DNA from: Aromatoleum toluolicum
GTDB taxonomy: Bacteria > Pseudomonadota > Gammaproteobacteria > Burkholderiales > Rhodocyclaceae
Reading direction: 5' to 3'
Length of the DNA: 64,000 bases
Assembly (NCBI RefSeq): GCF_012911005.2
Contig: NZ_WTVS01000002.1
Span: forward strand, 1-64,000
Shown: one piece after another, positions 34,438 to 44,490 of the stretch
Position numbering within the stretch: position 1 is the first letter of the stretch
Layout: the number at the start of each line of letters is the position of its first letter
Made by a program: the position numbers and the translations under genes
Notes under the pieces: generated by a model
Database searches by the model: none
What the model saw: only the letters and a program-made list of their open reading frames with translations
What the model was told of the DNA's origin: nothing

Positions 34438-35664
34438 CTAGCGCACCGTGGCCTTGGCGGGAATGAAGGCGGGAAGCGCGGCCTGCGCCTCGTCCACCAC
34501 GTGCTGCAGCAAGGTCGCGAAGCGGTCGTGGATGCGCTCCCAGTCGAGCGATTCGCTGCGCCGGCGGGCCGCTTCGGCGATGCGCGCGCGCAGATCCCGA
34601 TCGGACGCGGCGACCACCGACTCGGCCACAAAGGCCGCCGCCGCACCGGGCCGCACGAGCAGTCCGTCGCCGCCGCACGAGATCACCTCGGCGGCCGCGG
34701 CGCAGTCGTAGGCCACGACGCACAGTCCGCTCGCCATCGCCTCCAGCGTGACGTTGCCCCAGGTTTCCGACAGGCTGGGGAACAGGAACAGGTCGCCCGA
34801 CGCGTAGTGCGCGGCCAGATCCTCGCCGCGGCGCGCGCCGGCGAACACCACATCGGGGTTGTCCGCCTGCAGGGACTTGCGCAGCGGCCCGTCGCCCACG
34901 ATCACCAGCCGCGCGTTCGGCGTCCGGCGGCGGATCGCGGCGAAGGCCTCCAGCACCAGCGGCAGGTTCTTCTCCGGCGCGACGCGCCCCACCCACACCA
35001 CCGCCAGCGCGTCCGCAGCGACACCCCACGCTGCGCGCAGGGCTGCGCTACGGCGCGCCGGGTCGAACAGTTGCGTATCCACGCCGCGCGCGACCACCTC
35101 CACGGAGCGGTAGCCGCACGCGCGCAGGTCCTGCGCCATCGCGCGCGTCGGCACGAAGGTCACGGCCGTGCGGTTGTGCATGCGCTTGAGCCACGCGGCG
35201 ACCGGCCGCTCCAGCCAGCCGACGCCGTAGTGCGCGCTGTAGCTGTCGAAGTTGGTGTGGAAGTCCGACGTCACCGGAATGCCGAGGCGGAGCGACGCCG
35301 ACACCGCCGACCAACCCAGCGGCCCCTCGGTCGCCACATGCACGAGGTCCGGCCGCTGGCGCGACCACAGGCGAAAAAGCCGCGTGCGGGCGGGCAGCCC
35401 GAAGCGCAGCCCGTCGTACTTCGGGATCTTCATCCCGCGCGCGAGCACCTCCTCGAAACCCGGGCCGGACGCCGCCCGGTCCGACAGGGCCTGGCGTGGG
35501 CGCACGAGCTGCACGCGGTGCCCGCGCGCGATCAGGCCATCGACCATCCGCCCCAGCGTCATCGCCACGCCGTTGATCTCCGGCGCCCACGTCTCGGTGA
35601 CCAGCGCGATGCGCAAGCTGGGCCGCAGACAACGTTCTTCGGTCACGAAATCTACGTCTTTCAT
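34438..35664 (-). CDS. GT4-family glycosyltransferase
   Basis: A 408-residue GT-B fold transferase. The acceptor domain opens with ALVTETWAPEINGVAMTLGR and includes TSDFHTNFDSYSAHYG; the nucleotide-sugar domain has WVGRVAPEKNLPLVLEAF and the EX7E-type FPSLSETWGNVTLEAMASG. It is close to alpha-mannosyl- or sulfoquinovosyl-transferase-like proteins that act on membrane lipids. It is coupled to the LpxH-like gene. Confidence 0.9.
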   Translation of the reverse strand: MKDVDFVTEERCLRPSLRIALVTETWAPEINGVAMTLGRMVDGLIARGHRVQLVRPRQALSDRAASGPGFEEVLARGMKIPKYDGLRFGLPARTRLFRLWSRQRPDLVHVATEGPLGWSAVSASLRLGIPVTSDFHTNFDSYSAHYGVGWLERPVAAWLKRMHNRTAVTFVPTRAMAQDLRACGYRSVEVVARGVDTQLFDPARRSAALRAAWGVAADALAVVWVGRVAPEKNLPLVLEAFAAIRRRTPNARLVIVGDGPLRKSLQADNPDVVFAGARRGEDLAAHYASGDLFLFPSLSETWGNVTLEAMASGLCVVAYDCAAAAEVISCGGDGLLVRPGAAAAFVAESVVAASDRDLRARIAEAARRRSESLDWERIHDRFATLLQHVVDEAQAALPAFIPAKATVR

Positions 35665-35759
35665 GAACCCGAACGCTAACGGCCGGAAACGAAAAACTCG
35701 TGACCGATGGATTAAGCTTCGGTTACATGCCCCCTTTTACTACCGGACACACGATCCAC

Positions 35760-36017
35760 ATGAAACGTACCGCGCTCCTCGGCCTCGCCACCCTCGCCCT
35801 CCTGCTGGGGGCCTGCAGCAAGCTCACCGTCGAGAACTACGACAAGCTCAAGATGGGCATGACCTATAACGAGGTGAAGCAGTTGCTCGGCGCGCCGGAC
35901 AAATGCAGCGACCTGCTCGCGGTGAAAAGCTGCACCAGGGGCGACGACGCCCGCTACGTGCAGGTGAATTTCGTCGCCGACCAGGTCGTGCTGTTCAACT
36001 CCGCGAACCTGCGCTGA
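35760..36017 (+). CDS. small SmpA/OmlA-like lipoprotein
   Basis: An 85-residue lipoprotein with lipobox LGAC (Cys about residue 18) and the small SmpA/OmlA-type motif KLKMGMTYNEVKQLLGAPDK. Two cysteines (KCSDLLAVKSC) may pair. It may be related to the BamE/DUF3862 group. It stands alone between the glycosyltransferase and the antiporter operon. Confidence 0.8.
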   Translation: MKRTALLGLATLALLLGACSKLTVENYDKLKMGMTYNEVKQLLGAPDKCSDLLAVKSCTRGDDARYVQVNFVADQVVLFNSANLR

Positions 36018-36206
36018 GATCGGTTCCGCCTGGCCGACCGCGAGCGGCACCCGGGCGGGGGACGCAATCAGTTACATTTGCACAAATTCATCTTTCTAAA
36101 ATAGTATTAATTCTCTTGATGCCTCTCCACCCTTCCGGATAAATCGCTCCCCCACCACTGTCGGAGGGAGATAGAACACCATACCGGCTTCGGAGGACTC
36201 CCCTTG

Positions 36207-37409
36207 ATGGACCTGCTGATCTGGCCGGACTGGCCACTGGCGCTTGGCGCCCTTTTCCCCGTTGCAATCGCCCTCGTGCTCACTGCCCTCGTCGGCGAAG
36301 CCGGCGGGCGCTTCGGCCTGCCGCGCGTGAGCGGCTACGCCCTTGCCGGCCTCGTGCTGGGGCCGCTCGTGCTGGGCTGGTTCGACGCCAACGACCTCGC
36401 CGGCCACCGCCTGGTCATCGACTTCACGATCGCGCTGGTGCTGTTCGAGCTCGGCATCCGCCTCGACCTGCGCTGGCTGGCGGCGAACCGCTGGGTCGTC
36501 GCGACCAGCGCGGGCGAAATCGCCCTCACCTTCGCCCTCACCTTCGGCACGCTGTGGGCCGTCGGCACCGGCACCGGTATCGCGCTCGCCGTGGCCGCGA
36601 TCGCGGTCGGCACCTCGCCGGTGATCCTCATGCACGTCACCAACGAGCTGCGCGCCGCCGGCCAGACCACCGACCGCCTGCTCGCGCTGTGCGCGCTCAA
36701 CGCCGCGGTGTCGGTGATCCTGCTGAAGCTCCTTGTCGGCGCCCTGCACGGTGTGCACTCGGGCTGGCAACTCGCGCTGCTCCACCCCCTGTACCTGCTG
36801 ATCGGCTCTGTGCTCGCCGGCGCCATCATCGCCGCCGCCTATCTCGGCCTGCGCAAGCTCGTCGACCCGGCCACCGAACAAGGCCTCGCCGCGATGATCG
36901 CGCTGCTGCTCGCCGCCATCGCGCTCCTGTCCGCGCTGCGCCTGCCCACCGTACTCGCACCGCTGTTCGCCGGCGCCCTCATCAAGTGGCGCGACCCGCG
37001 GCCCCACCTGTGGCCGCAGCAGTTCGGCAGCCTGGGCGGCGTGCTGGTCATCGTCACCTTCATGCTCGCGGGTGCGGCCGTCACCGCGGGCGAACTCTTC
37101 GCCGGCGCCGGCGTCGGAATCCTCGCGATCGTCGCCCGCGCTGCGGGTAAGCTCGGCGGGGCGGTGGCGTTCGGCCCGCCCAGCGGTCTCGACCTGCGCA
37201 AGAGCGTCGCCCTCGGCCTGGCACTGCTGCCGCTGTCCGCATTGGCGCTGTTGCAGGCCGTGGACGTGCGCCTGCTGTATCCGGAATTCGGCGACCGCCT
37301 GATGCCGATCGTGATCGCAATGACGGTGGTGCTCGGGCTGCTCGGCCCGATCGCCACCCGGCGGGCACTGATCCACGTCCGCGAAACCCGTCGCGGAGAA
37401 ACGTCATGA
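36207..37409 (+). CDS. CPA2-type cation:proton antiporter (Kef-like)
   Basis: A 400-residue membrane protein with about 12 helices and CPA2 features ([60 protein letters not shown]). It lacks the C-terminal RCK/TrkA domain of KefB/KefC. The start at the ATG at 36207 fits a GGAGGA ribosome site. Its last bases overlap the start of a YbdK-like ligase (ATGA), so the pair is translationally coupled. Confidence 0.9.
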   Translation: MDLLIWPDWPLALGALFPVAIALVLTALVGEAGGRFGLPRVSGYALAGLVLGPLVLGWFDANDLAGHRLVIDFTIALVLFELGIRLDLRWLAANRWVVATSAGEIALTFALTFGTLWAVGTGTGIALAVAAIAVGTSPVILMHVTNELRAAGQTTDRLLALCALNAAVSVILLKLLVGALHGVHSGWQLALLHPLYLLIGSVLAGAIIAAAYLGLRKLVDPATEQGLAAMIALLLAAIALLSALRLPTVLAPLFAGALIKWRDPRPHLWPQQFGSLGGVLVIVTFMLAGAAVTAGELFAGAGVGILAIVARAAGKLGGAVAFGPPSGLDLRKSVALGLALLPLSALALLQAVDVRLLYPEFGDRLMPIVIAMTVVLGLLGPIATRRALIHVRETRRGETS

Positions 37410-38533
37410 GCCTGGAAAACTTTGCCTCCTCGCGCGCCCTGTCCCTCGGCGTCGAACTCGAACTGCAGCTCGTCAGCACGCACGACTACGACCTCGTCTC
37501 CTCCGCGGAGGACCTGCTGCGCGAAATGGCGCGCAAGGACGTGCCGGGCGAGGTCAAGCCCGAGATGACCTGCTCGATGATCGAGGTGTCGACCGGTATC
37601 TGCAGCGACTACGCCCGCGTCGCCGAAGAGCTCGAAGCGCTGCGCGCCGCACTCACCGACGCGGCCCGCAAGCTCAACATCGGCATCTGCGGCGGCGGCA
37701 CGCATGCCTTCCAGGACTGGGGCGAGCGCCGCATCTTCGACAAGCCGCGCTTCCACTACCTCTCGGATCTGTACGGCTACCTCGCCAAGCAGTTCACCGT
37801 GTTCGGGCAGCACGTGCACATCGGCTGCCCGGGCCCCGACGCCGCGCTCTACCTGCTGCACGGCATGTCGCGCTACATCCCGCACCTGATCGCGCTGTCG
37901 GCGTCCTCGCCCTACGTGCAGGGCAAGGACACCGGCTTCCAGTCCGCCCGCCTCAACTCAGTGTTCGCCTTCCCGCTGTCGGGACGCGCGCCCTTCGTCG
38001 AGACCTGGCAGGACTTCGAGGCCTATTTCAACAAGATGAGCGACACCGGCGTCGTCCAGAGCATGAAGGACTTCTACTGGGACATCCGTCCCAAGCCGGA
38101 ATACGGCACGATCGAAGTCCGCGTGATGGACACGCCGCTCACCGTCGGCCGCGCCGCCGCGATCGCCGCCTACATCCAGGCGATCGCCCGCTACCTGATG
38201 ATCGAGCGCCCCATCCGGCTCTCCGAGGACGATTATCTCGTCTACACCTTCAACCGCTTCCAGGCCTGCCGCTTCGGCTTTTCAGGCAACTACGTGCATC
38301 CGGAAACACACGAACACCGCTCGGTCGCCGAGGAAATCGAGGACAGCTTCGCGCGCATCGAACAGCACGCCATCGAGCTCGGCTGCGACGGCCCGCTCGG
38401 CGAACTGCTGCGCCAGGTACGCGAAGGGCGCAACGACGCGGCCTGGCTGCGCGAGCGCCACACCGGCGGCGAATCGCTGCCCGAAGTCGTGATGGATCAG
38501 TGTGGGCGCTGGATGGGGGGAGACGCGATGTGA
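37406..38533 (+). CDS. ybdK: YbdK-family carboxylate-amine (glutamate-cysteine) ligase
   Basis: A 375-residue GCS2-family ATP-dependent ligase, joining the gamma-carboxyl of glutamate to an amine in the best studied members. Conserved stretches are [55 protein letters not shown] and [16 protein letters not shown]. Both borders overlap neighbours (antiporter upstream by four bases, amidotransferase downstream by four), which implies a common function. Confidence 0.92.
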   Translation: MSLENFASSRALSLGVELELQLVSTHDYDLVSSAEDLLREMARKDVPGEVKPEMTCSMIEVSTGICSDYARVAEELEALRAALTDAARKLNIGICGGGTHAFQDWGERRIFDKPRFHYLSDLYGYLAKQFTVFGQHVHIGCPGPDAALYLLHGMSRYIPHLIALSASSPYVQGKDTGFQSARLNSVFAFPLSGRAPFVETWQDFEAYFNKMSDTGVVQSMKDFYWDIRPKPEYGTIEVRVMDTPLTVGRAAAIAAYIQAIARYLMIERPIRLSEDDYLVYTFNRFQACRFGFSGNYVHPETHEHRSVAEEIEDSFARIEQHAIELGCDGPLGELLRQVREGRNDAAWLRERHTGGESLPEVVMDQCGRWMGGDAM

Positions 38534-39312
38534 GCAGGACACCGCTGCGCATCGGCCTCTCGGCCCGCCTGCTGCACACGCCGCCGGCGGAACTCGGCTT
38601 TCCGGGCAAGACCCTGCAGTACCTGGAACAGTCGATGGCCCACTGGATCATGTCGCACGGCGGGCTCGTCCTCATGGTGCCCACGATCGGCCAGCACCTC
38701 GGGCTGCGGCGCGCGCAGATCTCGGTGCACGACTACGTCAGCGTGCTCGACGGGCTCGTGCTGCAGGGCGGCGCGGACGTCAGCCCCACCACCTACCGCC
38801 AGGAACCGCTGCGCCCCGAATGGACCGGCGACCGCGTCCGCGATCTCTACGAGATCGAGCTGCTGTGGGAATTCGTCATCCAGGGCAAACCCGTGCTGGG
38901 CGTGTGCCGCGGCGCGCAGCTCATCAACGTCGCGTGCGGCGGCACGCTGTGGCAGGACATCTCCGAATACGTGCCCGGCGCCGCCGCGCACCGCGATGTC
39001 GACCTCTACGACAAGCACCACCACGAGATCGACCTCGTCCCCGGCAGCCGCCTCACCACGCTGTACGGCGGCATCTCCAGCGGGCTGGTGAACAGCATCC
39101 ACCACCAGGCCGTGCGCGATCTCGGCTCCGATCTGCGCATCGAGGCCTACTCGCGCGGCGACAACGTCGTCGAGGCGATCCGCTGGCAAGGCAACGGCTA
39201 TCTCTTCGGCTGCCAGTGGCACCCGGAATTCCACGGCGGCGCGGGCGGCCTGCTCGACGGCAGCCCTATCCTGCAGGACTTCCTCGACGCCGCCGACCGC
39301 GCCCGCGGCTAG
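38530..39312 (+). CDS. class I glutamine amidotransferase-like gamma-glutamyl hydrolase (PuuD-like)
   Basis: A 260-residue protein of the peptidase C26/PuuD family, hydrolysing gamma-glutamyl bonds. The triad is visible: C126 ([10 protein letters not shown]), H231 and E233 (CQWHPEFH). It starts at a GTG overlapping the end of ybdK. With a gamma-glutamyl ligase and an antiporter it forms a three-gene unit. Its stop overlaps the convergent EamA gene by four bases. Confidence 0.92.
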   Translation: MSRTPLRIGLSARLLHTPPAELGFPGKTLQYLEQSMAHWIMSHGGLVLMVPTIGQHLGLRRAQISVHDYVSVLDGLVLQGGADVSPTTYRQEPLRPEWTGDRVRDLYEIELLWEFVIQGKPVLGVCRGAQLINVACGGTLWQDISEYVPGAAAHRDVDLYDKHHHEIDLVPGSRLTTLYGGISSGLVNSIHHQAVRDLGSDLRIEAYSRGDNVVEAIRWQGNGYLFGCQWHPEFHGGAGGLLDGSPILQDFLDAADRARG

Positions 39313-40229
39313 CCGCCGGCTCCCGCATCCGCGCATGCCGGCCGCGCATTGCGCCCGCGCATCGCGACCGCGCTGATTCCCAGCAGCGCCACGCCGATGC
39401 ACACCATGCCCCACGACTCCATCGCGGTCGGCCGCTCGCCGAGCTCCACCCAGCCGCTCAGCACCCCCACCGCCGGAATGACCAGCGACGACAATCCCGC
39501 CAGCCCGGCCGGCAGGCGGTCGAGGATGAACAGCCACATCAGCCACGCCAGGCCGGTCGCGAACAGCGCGTTGTACACCAGCGCACCGACGAAATAAGGC
39601 GTGATGCGCGGCGGCTCGGACGGCAGCAGCCACGCGATCACGCACAGCACCAGCGAACCGAGCAGCATCTGCCATGCCGTCAGCGACAACAGGTCGATCT
39701 GCACATTGCCGCGCAGGCGCTTCGCCCACACCGCACTCGCCGCCCACACCAAGCCCGCCAGCACCGCCAGCAGCGTGCTCTGCAGGTCGCCGCGCAAGGT
39801 CCACGGCTCCACGATCAGCACCAGGCCGGCGAACGCCAGCCCCACCGCAACCCACTGCAAACCGCGCATCCGCTCGCCGAGGAAGGTGCGCGCCAGCATC
39901 AGCAGCCAGAACGGCATCGTATACACCAGCACCGCCGTCTTGCCCGCACCGCCGCTCACCAGCGCCCATTGGATCAGGCCCGTAAACGCCGCCGTCTGCA
40001 GCAAACCCAGCCACAAGGTCCCGCCCAGCGCCACGGGCCGCAGCGGGCGCCTGCGCAAGGCGAGCACGATGAACAGGGAGAGCGCGCCGAAGAAGGTGCG
40101 CAGCGCGGAGAAGTCGAAGGGATCGACGTCGCGCAGCACCTTCTTCATCACCACCCAGTTGTAGCCCCAGATCAGGGAGAGGAGAAGAAGCACCCCCGCC
40201 GCGACCAGCAGCCTGCGATCACGAATCAT
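39309..40229 (-). CDS. EamA/DMT-family transporter
   Basis: A 306-residue inner-membrane exporter with ten predicted helices in two EamA repeats (LLSLIWGYNWVVMKKVLRDV in the first; LAGLVWAASAVWAKRLRGNV in the second). Substrates of this family are amino acids, drugs or metabolites and cannot be told here. The ATG at 40229 fits the family; the frame continues upstream without similarity. Confidence 0.9.
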   Translation of the reverse strand: MIRDRRLLVAAGVLLLLSLIWGYNWVVMKKVLRDVDPFDFSALRTFFGALSLFIVLALRRRPLRPVALGGTLWLGLLQTAAFTGLIQWALVSGGAGKTAVLVYTMPFWLLMLARTFLGERMRGLQWVAVGLAFAGLVLIVEPWTLRGDLQSTLLAVLAGLVWAASAVWAKRLRGNVQIDLLSLTAWQMLLGSLVLCVIAWLLPSEPPRITPYFVGALVYNALFATGLAWLMWLFILDRLPAGLAGLSSLVIPAVGVLSGWVELGERPTAMESWGMVCIGVALLGISAVAMRGRNARPACADAGAGG

Positions 40230-40537
40230 CAGCGAATCCCGGAGTCGGGGCACCGTATGCACGGAACCCGAAATTTTGTCTGCAATTTGCTTATTTATTG
40301 TACACGACCAACGACCGGTGCAGCCCGCCCCATTTTGTTGCGGGATGCGCACCACGACAAACCGGCCACCCGACAGCATGCCCCAGTTTCGTGCGCATTT
40401 TCGTGTCGACGCACCACATCAGGGCTGCCGGCGCGTCAATTTCGTGCGCATCGTCAGCAAACCCTTGTTTTGCCGCAATAACGCGCACGGCACACGATTT
40501 GCTTCAGGGGGCCATCCTCGCCATCCGGAGCACACAA
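40230..40537. other. 308-bp intergenic region before amtB
   Basis: This gap holds the EamA gene's 5' region and the amtB control region. I see the sigma-54-type promoter at 40488-40503 and nothing else I can name. Several TGCGCA/GTGCGC words are present but do not form a clear NtrC box. Confidence 0.6.
40488..40503 (+). promoter_or_regulatory. sigma-54 (RpoN) type promoter of amtB
   Basis: CGGCACACGATTTGCT matches GGCAC-N5-TTGC, with GG and GC separated by exactly ten bases as required for -24/-12 elements. It ends 34 bases before the amtB ATG. Nitrogen-regulated sigma-54 control of amtB is well known. Confidence 0.7.
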
Positions 40538-41740
40538 ATGGAGCAGTTCAAGACATCCGCCGATGTCCTCTTCGTTCTTCTGGGCGCCATCATGGTGCTT
40601 GCGATGCACGCCGGCTTCGCCTTCCTCGAACTGGGCACCGTGCGCAAGAAGAACCAGGTCAACGCCCTCGTGAAGATCCTCAGCGACTTCGCGATGTCGA
40701 CGCTGGCCTACTTCCTGATCGGCTACTCGCTGGCCTACGGCAACGGCTTCTTCGTCAACGCCGAGCAGCTCGCCGCCAACTCCGGCTACGAGCTGGTGAA
40801 GTTCTTCTTCCTGCTGACCTTCGCGGCCGCGATTCCCGCGATCATCTCCGGCGGCATCGCCGAGCGCGCCCGCTTCGTGCCGCAACTCATCGCCACCTTC
40901 CTGATCGTCGGCATCCTCTACCCCTTCTTCGAAGGCATCGTGTGGAACGGCAACTTCGGCTTGCAGGACTGGCTCGAAGGCGCGTTCGGCGCGAAGTTCC
41001 ACGACTTCGCCGGTAGCGTCGTCGTGCACGCCTTCGGCGGCTGGGTCGCGCTCCCCGCCGTGCTGCTGCTCGGCGCCCGCCGCGGCCGCTACCACAAGAA
41101 CGGCCAGATCTCGGCGCACCCGCCCTCCAGCATTCCTTTCCTCGCGCTGGGGGCGTGGATCCTCGCCGTCGGCTGGTTCGGCTTCAACGTCATGAGCGCC
41201 CAGCGCCTCGACGCCATCAACGGCCTCGTCGCGCTGAACTCCCTCATGGCCATGATCGGCGGCACCCTCGCCGCCCTCGCTGCCGGCAAGAACGACCCCG
41301 GCTTCGTGCATAACGGCCCCCTCGCCGGCCTCGTCGCCGTGTGCGCGGGCTCCGACCTCATGCACCCGCTCGGGGCGCTCGCCGTCGGCACCATCGCCGG
41401 CGTGCTCTTCGTGCAGCTCTTCACCATCGCCCAGAACCGCTGGAAGATCGACGACGTTCTCGGCGTGTGGCCCCTGCACGGCCTGTGCGGCGCCTGGGGC
41501 GGCATCGCCGCCGGCATCTTCGGCACCAAGGCCCTCGGCGGCATCGGCGGCGTCAGCTTCGCCGCCCAGCTCGTCGGCACCCTCGGCGGCATCGCCATCG
41601 CGCTCGCCGGCGGCGTCGTGGTGTATGGCCTGATCCGCGCAACCTTGGGCCTGCGCCTCGACCCGGAAGAGGAATTCGCCGGTGCCGACCTCTCGATCCA
41701 CAAGATCTCGGCGACCGCGGAGAACGAGACCTCGTGGTGA
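40538..41740 (+). CDS. amtB: ammonium transporter
   Basis: A 400-residue Amt protein with 11 helices. It has the twin pore histidines (VVVHAFGGWVAL and SDLMHPLGAL), FAFLELGTVRKKNQVNALVK near the start and HGLCGAWGGIAAGIFGTKAL late. There is no cleaved signal peptide of the E. coli type. CGGAG precedes the ATG. No glnK lies beside it. Confidence 0.95.
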   Translation: MEQFKTSADVLFVLLGAIMVLAMHAGFAFLELGTVRKKNQVNALVKILSDFAMSTLAYFLIGYSLAYGNGFFVNAEQLAANSGYELVKFFFLLTFAAAIPAIISGGIAERARFVPQLIATFLIVGILYPFFEGIVWNGNFGLQDWLEGAFGAKFHDFAGSVVVHAFGGWVALPAVLLLGARRGRYHKNGQISAHPPSSIPFLALGAWILAVGWFGFNVMSAQRLDAINGLVALNSLMAMIGGTLAALAAGKNDPGFVHNGPLAGLVAVCAGSDLMHPLGALAVGTIAGVLFVQLFTIAQNRWKIDDVLGVWPLHGLCGAWGGIAAGIFGTKALGGIGGVSFAAQLVGTLGGIAIALAGGVVVYGLIRATLGLRLDPEEEFAGADLSIHKISATAENETSW

Positions 41741-41803
41741 GGTGGAAAGAGAAAATCAGCTTGCCCGGAGCGGATTGAAACCTGCCGGGCCGGCCTGATG
41801 AAG

Positions 41804-41830
41804 ATGGCGCGACTAGGTCGCGCCATTTTT
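41804..41830 (+). terminator. rho-independent terminator of amtB
   Basis: A perfect ten-base stem ATGGCGCGAC / GTCGCGCCAT with a three-base loop followed by a T run. Confidence 0.88.
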
Positions 41831-41846
41831 CATGACGCCACGATGA

Positions 41847-42176
41847 CTACCTGCGGCTGCGCTCGCACTTCACCTCTTCCTTGAACTCGTCGCGCTTGAC
41901 ATCCTGCTTGACGAGGCATGGCCCGTCACGGAACTCCGACTTCCACTCGCCACTCCAGTCTGCGCCAATTCCGTCTTTGCATTTGATTTCACGCTTGAAC
42001 TCGCCGCGTTTTGACTCGGATTTCACTTGGCAGGGACCATCCCGGTACTCCTCTTTCCATTCACCTTGCCACCAGCGTCTGTCTGCGGGAGAGCGCAAGT
42101 CATCGGCATGAACTGCAGCTGGCATGACAAGCAGCGCAGCCAGCAAGACGCGAATCAGAGCAGTTATCGAAGGCAT
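41847..42176 (-). CDS. exported protein with two 30-residue Cys repeats
   Basis: A 109-residue protein with a signal peptide (cleavage near VHA-DD). The mature part is two tandem copies of a repeat of about 35 residues: GEWKEEYRDGPCQVK... and GEWKSEFRDGPCLVK..., each ending KREIKC or KEEVKC. Each copy has two cysteines about 19 apart, so one disulfide per repeat is likely. It is highly charged. I know no function. Confidence 0.8.
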   Translation of the reverse strand: MPSITALIRVLLAALLVMPAAVHADDLRSPADRRWWQGEWKEEYRDGPCQVKSESKRGEFKREIKCKDGIGADWSGEWKSEFRDGPCLVKQDVKRDEFKEEVKCERSRR

Positions 42177-42421
42177 GACGGAACTCGCAAATGTCGATAG
42201 TCCGGGTGATGGTATCTCCGGCCCGGTTTTGTCTGACAGCCCGAAGTGCGAGGGGTTGTAACGCCGACTTCACGGCGAGCAGTCGTACGGGAGCGTCGAG
42301 AGGAGACAAACCCGAGCGTCAATATTTCTTGTGACTGTCTATGCGGAGTCCTGCCGTTCAACTACGGTGGAAGCAGCGGCGACAACAGCCGCGGATCCAT
42401 CCCCCGACGAAAGGAGAGATC

Positions 42422-42868
42422 ATGCCTACCGGTACCGTCCGCCTGCACCGCGTGCTGCGCGCAAAACCCGAGAAGATCTACCGTGCCTTCCTCGATGCGG
42501 AGGCCCTCGCCCGCTGGCTGCCGCCCAACGGCTTCACCTGCAAGGTCGACCACCTGGATGCCACCGTGGGCGGCACCTTCAGGATGACGTTCAGGAATTT
42601 CAGCACGGGCAACGCGCAGTCGTTCGGCGGCAAGTATCTCGAACTCGTGCCGCACGAGCGCATCCGCTACACGGACCAGTTCGATGACGCCAACCTGCCC
42701 GGCGTGATGACGACGACGGTCACGCTGCGCGCGGTGGTGTGCGGGTGCGAATTGAACGTCGTGCAGGACGACATCCCGGAAGCCGTTCCGGTGGAGTTCT
42801 GCTACCTCGGCTGGCAGGAGTCGCTCGAGCACCTGGCGCGCCTCGTCGAGCCCGAAATTCCGGATTGA
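42422..42868 (+). CDS. SRPBCC/AHSA1-type protein
   Basis: A 148-residue START/SRPBCC-fold protein, likely of the AHSA1 group (VLRAKPEKIYRAFLDAEALA, RWLPPNGFTCKV, GGTFRMTFRN, GWQESLEHLARLVEP). These bind hydrophobic ligands in a deep cavity. A GGAGA ribosome site fits the start at 42422. Confidence 0.9.
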   Translation: MPTGTVRLHRVLRAKPEKIYRAFLDAEALARWLPPNGFTCKVDHLDATVGGTFRMTFRNFSTGNAQSFGGKYLELVPHERIRYTDQFDDANLPGVMTTTVTLRAVVCGCELNVVQDDIPEAVPVEFCYLGWQESLEHLARLVEPEIPD

Positions 42869-43070
42869 AGCCCCTGCGCGCGCGCCCACTTCGGGACGGG
42901 CGCGCGCGACGCGCTACCGGACACCTGATTGTTGCAATTTCAGCAATCTAATATTTGAAATTGTTGTCTTTTTGGCTGAGATGGACGCACGTAAAGTTCA
43001 TCCAACGCCGCAAGCCCTTCAGCGGCCGAAAGAAGCCTCAACTTCAGCCAAATCGATCAGGAGTCCTCAA

Positions 43071-43649
43071 ATGCACAACTTCGCCAAACTCTTCGCCGCC
43101 ATCGCCCTCTCGACCGCCGCAGCCGCTCCCGCACTGGCCGCGCCGGAAACCTACACGGTCGACGGCACGCATACCTTCCCGCGCTTCTCGTACAGCCACT
43201 TCGGCATGTCGACGCAGTTGAGCCGCTTCAACTCGACGACCGGCACCGTGGTGCTCGACAAGGCGGCGAAAACCGGCGCGGTTGACGTCGTGATCGACAT
43301 GAAGTCGGTCGACACCGGTTACGCGACCTTCAACGGCCACATCCAGGGCGAGGACTTCCTCGACACCGCGAAGTACCCGACCGCGACCTTCAAGTCGACG
43401 AAGGTGACTTTCCAGGGTGACAAGCCGGTGAGCATCGACGGCAACCTGACGATCAAGGGCGTGACCAAGCCGGTGACGCTGAAGGTGACGAACTACATCA
43501 ACATGCCGCACCCGATGCTGAAGACGGACGCGATCGGCGCCGATGCCAGCGTCGTGATCAAGCGCTCCGAGTTCAACGCAGGCAAGTTCGCCCCCCACGT
43601 CGGCGACGACGTGACGGTCACGATCTCGCTCGAAGCGGTCAAGGGCTGA
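43071..43649 (+). CDS. YceI-family periplasmic protein
   Basis: A 192-residue protein with a signal peptide (ALSTAAAAPALA-AP) and a YceI lipocalin-like barrel (YTVDGTHTFPRFSYSHFGMS, HIQGEDFLDTAKYPTATFKS, LTIKGVTKPVTLKV). Such proteins bind isoprenoid-like molecules. CAGGAG precedes the ATG. Confidence 0.93.
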   Translation: MHNFAKLFAAIALSTAAAAPALAAPETYTVDGTHTFPRFSYSHFGMSTQLSRFNSTTGTVVLDKAAKTGAVDVVIDMKSVDTGYATFNGHIQGEDFLDTAKYPTATFKSTKVTFQGDKPVSIDGNLTIKGVTKPVTLKVTNYINMPHPMLKTDAIGADASVVIKRSEFNAGKFAPHVGDDVTVTISLEAVKG

Positions 43650-43737
43650 GCGAAACCTTCGCCGGATGCGGGCGCCCTTCGCGGTGCCCGCTGCCCGCAG
43701 GCGGGGGACGACCGCCTTGCTGCAACAGGGGAAATCG

Positions 43738-44490
43738 ATGAATGACGCATTCCGGTACCTCCCCGAGTTGCACGGCGCGATCATCGGCGCCGAAGCGTCC
43801 GGGCTGCGCATCTCGAACGAGTTGCTCGCCGCCTGGGATGTCCAGGCGCACGCCCGCGGCCTCGGCGCGAATTGGCGGATGTCCGACGAAGCGCTCGAGG
43901 CATCCCGCCGCGCCACGCTCTCAGCCATCGCCGAGTCGCAGGATCTGTGGATCTTCGCCTACGGATCGCTGATGTGGGATCCGGGCTTTCACTTTGCCGA
44001 GGTGCGTCGCGCCTCGCTGCCCGGCTATGAGCGCCGCTTCACGCACAAGACCACGATCGGACGCGGCTCTCCCGAACACCCCGGGCTGGTCCTGTCGCTG
44101 GAACCGCGGACGGGCCGCTGCGACGGCCTGGCCTTCAGGATCGAACGCTCGCTGCTCGAGCGGGAATCCCTCATCTTCTGGCGCCGGGAAATGATCCTGG
44201 GCGGCTATCAACCCCGCATCCTGCCGGTATCGACGCCCCAGGGCGCGCTCGACGCCCTGGTGCTGGTGTCGGACCCCGCGGACGAAACCGGGGCACCGGA
44301 GATGCCGCTCGATGAAGTGGCGAACGTGATCATGCACGCCTGTGGCAATCGCGGCACCAATCTCGATTACCTCCGCCAGGTCGTGGCGCAGCTCGACCGC
44401 CTGTGCGTGACGGACGACTATGTCAGGCGCCTTGCGTGCCTGGTCGGCATCGACCCGCGTACCGGATGCGTGACGACGCTGGCTAGCTGA
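43738..44490 (+). CDS. ChaC-family gamma-glutamylcyclotransferase
   Basis: A 250-residue protein. The first ~70 residues are an extension. The ChaC domain follows with FAYGSLMWDPGFHFAEVRRA and GRCDGLAFRIERSLL. ChaC enzymes cleave glutathione to 5-oxoproline and Cys-Gly. The catalytic Glu should lie in the YQPRILPV/ESLIFWRREM region. It overlaps the convergent FUSC gene by eight bases. Confidence 0.88.
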   Translation: MNDAFRYLPELHGAIIGAEASGLRISNELLAAWDVQAHARGLGANWRMSDEALEASRRATLSAIAESQDLWIFAYGSLMWDPGFHFAEVRRASLPGYERRFTHKTTIGRGSPEHPGLVLSLEPRTGRCDGLAFRIERSLLERESLIFWRREMILGGYQPRILPVSTPQGALDALVLVSDPADETGAPEMPLDEVANVIMHACGNRGTNLDYLRQVVAQLDRLCVTDDYVRRLACLVGIDPRTGCVTTLAS

